Assembly (NCBI GenBank): GCA_046715235.1
Contig: JBKJZO010000137.1
Location: forward strand, 1 to 11,365
From: JBKJZO01 sp046715235
Lineage (GTDB): Bacteria > Actinomycetota > Actinomycetes > BP-191
DNA: 11,365 nucleotides
Direction: 5' to 3'
The stretch's first letter is position 1, and the number at the start of each line of letters is the position of its first letter. Shown piece by piece: positions 7,060 to 11,365 of this stretch. The notes under the pieces were generated by a model, which ran no database searches, was not told the origin of the DNA, and saw nothing but the letters and a program-made list of their open reading frames with translations. A program made the translations under genes and the position numbers.

Positions 7060-8144
7060 GACGCGTGCGGGCGGGCCCGCCCGAGGGCCAGTCCCACGGT
7101 CGCCGCGAACAGCAGACCCATAGCGACCACCGCGCCGACGGCGACTATCGAGGCGCCGCTCGAGGTCTCTGGAGAGGCCGGCGGCTTGAGCCCGTTGACG
7201 GTAAAGCCGGCAGCTTCGATCGAGGGCTCGCCCGAGCCGCTCTGGTCGATCGCGAGGTCGTACTTCAGGGCGCCCGCGGTCTCCTGGATGGCGATGCGCG
7301 AGAGCCACATGTTCTTCAGGGGCACCCACGAGCCCGACTTGTCGTCGTGCAGGTCGCGCAGCAGCTGGCTGTCCGCCTGCTGGTTGTACGTGAGGAGCAT
7401 GCCCGGGGCGGCATCGAAGCCGGCAGCGTTTTCTGGCGTCGGCGCGGGCAGCATCACCGGCCGCCGTTCGGTCAGCAGGAAGACGTCAGCATCGACCTGC
7501 TCGGTCGGCGCCTTGCCCAGGCCGAGAATGCGCAGCGGCACCCAGGGCGCGTCGGTCGGGATCGTGAGGTGGATGGGAGTGCCGTCGCCGATCTGCTGGC
7601 CGCGTGCGGCGGCCCGATCGGCGTCGAATGCCGCGGCCATGAAGATCGGGCTGCGCTTGCCGTAGAAGTCGAGCACCTCGGGCGAGTCGGGTGGAAGCCG
7701 GAAGCCGTGCTGCTTCGCCCAGCGCCCGACCTCGTCGCCGCTGCCTTTGAGGATGGTGATGTCGAGAGCGTCGACCTTCGCCTCGAGCAGGACCTCCGCA
7801 TCGCGGAGTGCGGCGGGCGCGGATGCTGTGGCGCCGGCGGCCGCGAATTCGAGTACCGGCGACGTCTCGCGGATCAGCCGCTGCAACGTCCAGTCGCCGC
7901 CGCGCTCGACCTTGGTCGGGACGCCGGGCAGCGGCGTGATCGAGCCGAACTTGCCCGTGCCGCCGACGAAGTTGAAGGCGGTGACGTAGTGCTCGACACC
8001 ATTGGCGTAGCCGGCGAATGTCGTCGTTCGCGTCAGGTTGACCGCGCCATTAGGGCCGATGAGGCCGCCGCAGGCGAGGGCCGGTCCGGCGCTCAGGAGC
8101 ACTGCTGCCGTGGTGGCCGCCATCAACATCACTGTTCGCCGCAT
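7056..8144 (-). CDS. DUF2330-family exported, membrane-anchored protein
   Basis: The 362-residue protein has a signal peptide (about 1-24, ending PALA before C25-G-G), a long extracytoplasmic domain, and one C-terminal helix (about 331-354) followed by Arg-containing residues, giving an N-out anchor. The Cys-Gly-Gly right after the signal and the general layout match DUF2330, a family without a known function. The ATG at 8142-8144 is chosen because GTGAGG lies six bases before it; a GTG at 8154-8156 is an alternative. Its stop overlaps the start of the cupredoxin lipoprotein gene (ATGA), so the two are made together and both sit outside the cytoplasmic membrane. This pairing hints at a shared role in metal or redox handling, which is inference. 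A 72-base gap separates it from the cyclase gene upstream. Confidence 0.88.
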   Translation of the reverse strand: MRRTVMLMAATTAAVLLSAGPALACGGLIGPNGAVNLTRTTTFAGYANGVEHYVTAFNFVGGTGKFGSITPLPGVPTKVERGGDWTLQRLIRETSPVLEFAAAGATASAPAALRDAEVLLEAKVDALDITILKGSGDEVGRWAKQHGFRLPPDSPEVLDFYGKRSPIFMAAAFDADRAAARGQQIGDGTPIHLTIPTDAPWVPLRILGLGKAPTEQVDADVFLLTERRPVMLPAPTPENAAGFDAAPGMLLTYNQQADSQLLRDLHDDKSGSWVPLKNMWLSRIAIQETAGALKYDLAIDQSGSGEPSIEAAGFTVNGLKPPASPETSSGASIVAVGAVVAMGLLFAATVGLALGRARPHAS

Positions 8145-8181
8145 CGCGCACCTCACTCGTCGGGGTGCAGATCTGACGCGG

Positions 8182-8196
8182 CCGCGCCGTGCGCGG
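8182..8196. terminator. Short GC hairpin between the cyclase and DUF2330 genes
   Basis: CCGCGC and GCGCGG (8182-8187 and 8191-8196) form a perfect 6-bp stem around a 3-base loop, 20 bases past the cyclase stop. There is no T-tract. It could be a weak terminator or simply high-GC background. Confidence 0.25.
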
Positions 8197-8216
8197 TTCC
8201 GGATCGGTCAGAAAAC

Positions 8217-9821
8217 TCAGTTCACGGGTTCGTCGGGCAGCAGCCGCAGCGCGGGGGCCGAGCCACGAGGGCGCGGGACGAACGCCTGCACCCGGTCGCG
8301 GCCTGCCGCCTTCGCGGCGTACAGCGCACTGTCGGCGTTGCCGAGGGTCTCGGCCGGATCCGCGCCGCGCTCGTGAACCGCGTAACCGGTGCTGAACGTC
8401 GTACGCCGGCCGAGGATGCGCCAGTCGTACGTCAGCCGGTCCAGGATCGCGGCCGCCTCGACGCCGGCGGTCCGCAGCACGAGCAGGAACTCCTCGCCGC
8501 CGTACCGCGCCACGTCGTCGCCGTCGCGCAACGCGGCAGTGAGGAACTCCCCAAGATGCATGAGTACGGCGTCGCCCTCGGCATGACCGTAGGTGTCGTT
8601 CACGGACTTGAAGTGGTCGAGGTCGATGAGCGCGAGTGCGTCGCCGGTGCGCAACGATTCGAGCAGGTTCATCGCGTGCCGGCGGTTGCCGATTCCCGTC
8701 AACACATCACGAACGTTGTCGACCGCAAGAGCACGCCGGGCGGTGACCTCAGCCTGGAAGGTCCGGACGTTCTCGAGGGCGCGACCTGATTGCTCGGCGA
8801 GCAGCTCGAAGGCTTCGAAGTCCTGCGCCGTGAAGCGGACCCGGGCCTTCGATCCGGCGATCATCGCGCCGACCATGTCGCCACCGACGAACATCGGTGT
8901 GGCGATCGTCGCCCGGAAGCCTGCGGCCCGCAGCTCCGGGTGGCCCTTGAGCCAGCGGGAGTACTCGTCGACGACGACCGTCTCACCGTGCTCGCGAACC
9001 AGGCCCGTCAGCGTCCCTTCGAGCAGATGCGTTGTCTTCCCGTAGTTCGGTGGCAGGCCGCGCGCCTCCTCGACGCGGTAACGGGTCCCGTCGGACGTGA
9101 AGAATGTGAACGAGCAGCCCTCGAAACCGATCTCCGCGATCGCGTCCGCGGCCGCGCCGAGTGCGGCCTTACGGTCGAGGTTGCTGATGATCCGGCAGGC
9201 TTTCGTCACCGCCCGTAGTAGTTCTGCGCTGTGCTCCGAGTCCCGCCGCGCGGCGGTGAGGGCGGCGACCTTGAGGGCCACCACCTCGCCGAGGACGACG
9301 CTCAGGGGCAGCACGGTGAGCGCTGACGCAACGGCGTCCGGGTGCGGAGGAGACATCACCAGCAGCGGCTGGAGGTAGGCGACGGCCGCGAACGGAGACA
9401 CGGCCACGCTTGCCCATCGGCCCTGGGTCAGCCCGATCCACACGAAGATCACGACCAACCACACGCCGTAGTCGAGGGGTGTGAATCGGATCATGTTGCC
9501 TGCGGCGGTGAGCACGAACGCGATCGGCACGGTCACCAGCACCACCCGCGGGTGCCAGCGTCCCCAAGGCAGCCGCCAGATCACTAGGCCGATGACGATG
9601 TCGCACAGGCCGATGACCTGAACCCACTGGACGCCGTCCAGGGTCGGGCGGATCGATTCGCTTGCCAGAATCACCAGACCGGAAAAGCCGAAAAGAAGTG
9701 CTGCCTGCCGAGCCGGCGTGTCGGCATGGTGGAGCAAGCCCAAGGGGCGAGCGCACACACGGTGCACCCACGACGCATCTGCCACCCGACTGCGCGGTGG
9801 CTGATGGAGCACGAAGCCCAC
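8217..9821 (-). CDS. Membrane-bound GAF-GGDEF diguanylate cyclase
   Basis: The 534-residue protein joins two GTP into cyclic di-GMP. An N-terminal membrane part (about 38-190) with roughly six helices is followed by a short coiled linker, a GAF-like sensor domain (about 213-352), and a GGDEF domain (about 365-515). Its active-site motif is G441-G-E-E-F445, after DVLTGIGNRR and DLDHFKSVNDTYGH. R432-x-x-D435, five residues ahead of the GGEEF, is a complete inhibitory site, so product feedback is expected. No EAL or HD-GYP domain is attached. The ligand of the GAF domain and the signal sensed by the membrane part cannot be told from sequence. The GTG start at 9819-9821 is supported by a strong G-rich ribosome site. 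The last 25 residues are Pro/Arg-rich. Confidence 0.95.
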   Translation of the reverse strand: MGFVLHQPPRSRVADASWVHRVCARPLGLLHHADTPARQAALLFGFSGLVILASESIRPTLDGVQWVQVIGLCDIVIGLVIWRLPWGRWHPRVVLVTVPIAFVLTAAGNMIRFTPLDYGVWLVVIFVWIGLTQGRWASVAVSPFAAVAYLQPLLVMSPPHPDAVASALTVLPLSVVLGEVVALKVAALTAARRDSEHSAELLRAVTKACRIISNLDRKAALGAAADAIAEIGFEGCSFTFFTSDGTRYRVEEARGLPPNYGKTTHLLEGTLTGLVREHGETVVVDEYSRWLKGHPELRAAGFRATIATPMFVGGDMVGAMIAGSKARVRFTAQDFEAFELLAEQSGRALENVRTFQAEVTARRALAVDNVRDVLTGIGNRRHAMNLLESLRTGDALALIDLDHFKSVNDTYGHAEGDAVLMHLGEFLTAALRDGDDVARYGGEEFLLVLRTAGVEAAAILDRLTYDWRILGRRTTFSTGYAVHERGADPAETLGNADSALYAAKAAGRDRVQAFVPRPRGSAPALRLLPDEPVN

Positions 9822-9840
9822 GATCCCCTCCCCTCCCCCC
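9822..9840 (-). promoter_or_regulatory. G-rich ribosome binding site of the cyclase gene
   Basis: On the - strand the three bases before the GTG are ATC, preceded by G-runs of 4, 4 and 6 separated by single A. AGGGG motifs lie three and eight bases from the start, fixing the GTG at 9821. The run is unusually long and may fold. Confidence 0.65.
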
Positions 9841-9937
9841 TATGTCGGCTTACCGCCGGGGAGAACACTCCGCCGAACGGGCGAATGATCCGCACCGCAT
9901 CATCGACCGGGGGCTGCTACCCACTGGCGTGGCCGAT

Positions 9938-11365
9938 TCACCTGAGCGCATGGCACAGCGTCTGATACGCCGACAGCTCGGCCATCAGCGGGGCGATGAC
10001 CCGCTCCTCGCCGACCTGGCCGACGCGGTCGTCGAGCTCCTTGCGCGCCATCCGGCCGCGTCGCCGGGCACCGCGGCGCGCGGCCACCCGACCGACTGCG
10101 GCGATCGCGAGACCGGCGAACGCACCGCCGATCAGGAGCAAGGTCGGGATCGGGAACTCACCGAGCTTCGGCGTCGGCGGCTCCGGTAACGCGAGGTAGC
10201 TGAACGCGGCGAGCACGGCCAGCCACACCGCACCGACGAGCGCCGCCAGCGCAAGGGTGCGCTGCAATACCCGAACGACCCACCACCACCTGGGCCTGCG
10301 GCCGGACGTCAGCGTGGCACCGGCGACGGCCCGGTCGAGCAGATCGGGCAGCGACTCCTCGCTTGACGCCGCGGCACGTCGGGCGAGCCGCGGCCACGGG
10401 TCGGGGAGCTTGCCCGCGACCGAGTCAGCTGTCGCGGCGATGGCGTTCGTCACCCGGGAGCGCTGAACCTGTGAGGCCGGCGGCAACGACGTCCGGGACG
10501 CCTCATTCGGCGTCCGCTCCAGGTGCAGCCGGCGCAGCGGATCGGGCCTGAGCTTGCGCACCCACGTCACGAACGGCCACCCGGTCATCGCGGCGGCGTC
10601 ACGTCGGTGACCGGCAATCACAGCGTCGACGACGACATCCGCTCCGGCCGCGCTGGCCAGCGCGGCTGTCAGCCGCGCGCGGGCGTCCTTGCGCAGCTCG
10701 GGTGTCTTCGTCGGTCCCTCACACAGATCCGCAAACGCCGCGAGCGCGCGGTCGACGTCCGCTGCCAGCCGGTCGGTCGAGGCCCGGCGCGCGGCCACCC
10801 GCTCCACGAGCATTGACTCCAGATCAGCGAGCCCCTCACCGGTGCGCACGGACGTCGACAGCAGCGGTACGCCGGGCATCCCGTCTTCGGCGAGTAGCCG
10901 GCGCAGATCGGCGACGCACCGGCTGCGAGCATCCGGCGTCAGCAGGTCTACCTGGTTGAGTACGACGACCGTCACCGCGAGGTGCCCGGCGAGCGGCCGC
11001 AGGTAGCGGTCGTGGACGGCGGCGTCGGCGTACTTCTGCGGGTCCAGCACCCACACGAGCAGGTCGACGAGCTCGACGAGCCGGTCGACCTCGAGCCGGT
11101 GCGACGTGACGGTCGAGTCGTGGTCGGGCAGGTCGAGCAGCACCAGCCCCGCCAGGGGGTCCGCGTCATCAGCCGCGAGACGATGACGAGTCGGCACCTC
11201 CAGCCAGTCGAGCAGTCCGTCAGCGGCCGCGGTGCCCCAGACACACGCCTGCGCCGACGACGTCGTCGGCCGGCGTACGCCGACCGCTGACAGATCGGCG
11301 ACGCTGATTGCGTTGAACAACGACGACTTGCCACTCCCGGTCGCGCCCGCAAGGGCGACGACGGG
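9938..11365 (-). CDS. Membrane-anchored dynamin-like or Era/YfjP-like GTPase, 5' end cut by the right edge
   Basis: The frame is open to the window edge; 475 residues are visible. A GTPase domain starts at once with G7-ATGS-G12-K13-S14 (G1), then RRPTTS (G2, about 31-36), D78-L-P-D81 (G3), N137-Q-V-D140 (G4) and a TSVRTGEG region (G5, about 171). A helical region follows with the segment TGWPFVTWVRKLRPDPLRRL, which I recognise from actinobacterial GTPases often annotated as dynamin or YfjP-like. Two membrane helices (about 370-391 and 406-426) are separated by a Pro-rich hairpin, and a basic, partly helical tail closes the protein. In this group two such GTPases often lie side by side, so the missing upstream gene may be its partner. 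The start is outside the window; the TTG at 11318-11320 is not a start, since the P-loop lies before it. Confidence 0.92.
   Translation of the reverse strand, partial: PVVALAGATGSGKSSLFNAISVADLSAVGVRRPTTSSAQACVWGTAAADGLLDWLEVPTRHRLAADDADPLAGLVLLDLPDHDSTVTSHRLEVDRLVELVDLLVWVLDPQKYADAAVHDRYLRPLAGHLAVTVVVLNQVDLLTPDARSRCVADLRRLLAEDGMPGVPLLSTSVRTGEGLADLESMLVERVAARRASTDRLAADVDRALAAFADLCEGPTKTPELRKDARARLTAALASAAGADVVVDAVIAGHRRDAAAMTGWPFVTWVRKLRPDPLRRLHLERTPNEASRTSLPPASQVQRSRVTNAIAATADSVAGKLPDPWPRLARRAAASSEESLPDLLDRAVAGATLTSGRRPRWWWVVRVLQRTLALAALVGAVWLAVLAAFSYLALPEPPTPKLGEFPIPTLLLIGGAFAGLAIAAVGRVAARRGARRRGRMARKELDDRVGQVGEERVIAPLMAELSAYQTLCHALR

Noticed and set aside
7060..7329. N-terminal extension of the cupredoxin inside the DUF2330 gene
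   Set aside because: The extra 90 residues are Arg-rich shadow sequence, while the ATG at 7059 begins a clear signal peptide.
7065..8789. 574-codon + strand open frame opposite DUF2330 and the cyclase
   Set aside because: It is longer than the true DUF2330 gene but has no domain, is Arg-rich, and crosses the joint between two well-supported - strand genes.
9822..9937. c-di-GMP riboswitch in the leader of the cyclase gene
   Set aside because: I cannot find the conserved aptamer blocks of the known c-di-GMP classes on the - strand in this leader.
11318..11320. TTG as the start of the GTPase
   Set aside because: The in-frame codons before it encode the P-loop GATGSGKSS, so the gene must begin beyond the window.

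Overview
The window is an 11.4 kb piece of a high-GC actinobacterial chromosome. The evidence is strong G/C bias at third codon positions, GTG starts, TAnnnT-type -10 boxes, one probable leaderless gene, and families typical of Actinobacteria: a PGPGW membrane protein, an Fpg/Nei clade with a CQTGGKP tail, a DUF2330 protein, and a GTPase with an RPDPLRRL motif. I cannot place it below phylum/class. It looks like ordinary chromosome. I see no transposase, integrase, phage gene, CRISPR array, rRNA or tRNA, and no gene-free stretch above 300 bases.

Layout from left to right. (1) The Pro-rich end of a + strand gene, cut by the left edge. (2) thiC on the - strand behind a TPP riboswitch whose aptamer ends almost at the start codon. 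A 13-bp hairpin lies between the riboswitch and the next gene. (3) A divergent pair: an unrecognised six-helix membrane protein (-) and a PadR regulator (+), with a palindrome between their two promoters. padR is followed, with no gap, by a PLP-dependent Cys/Met-metabolism enzyme. (4) A compact - strand cluster, in transcription order: PGPGW membrane protein, Fpg/Nei-type DNA glycosylase, single-domain rhodanese, and a small membrane protein with an HExxH motif. Gaps are 4 to 30 bases, and the cluster has its own promoter. (5) A DUF2330 membrane-anchored exported protein and a cupredoxin lipoprotein sharing an ATGA stop/start overlap (-). (6) A membrane GAF-GGDEF diguanylate cyclase with an intact inhibitory site (-). 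(7) The 3' part of a membrane-anchored GTPase (-), cut by the right edge just before its P-loop.

The parts are mostly separate functional units: thiamine synthesis under riboswitch control, sulfur amino-acid metabolism under a likely PadR switch, a repair/stress cluster, a copper-protein pair at the cell surface, c-di-GMP signalling, and a dynamin-like GTPase. The least understood parts are the DUF2330/cupredoxin pair, the small HExxH membrane protein, and the shared operator region between the six-helix protein and padR. None of these amounts to a proven new system.
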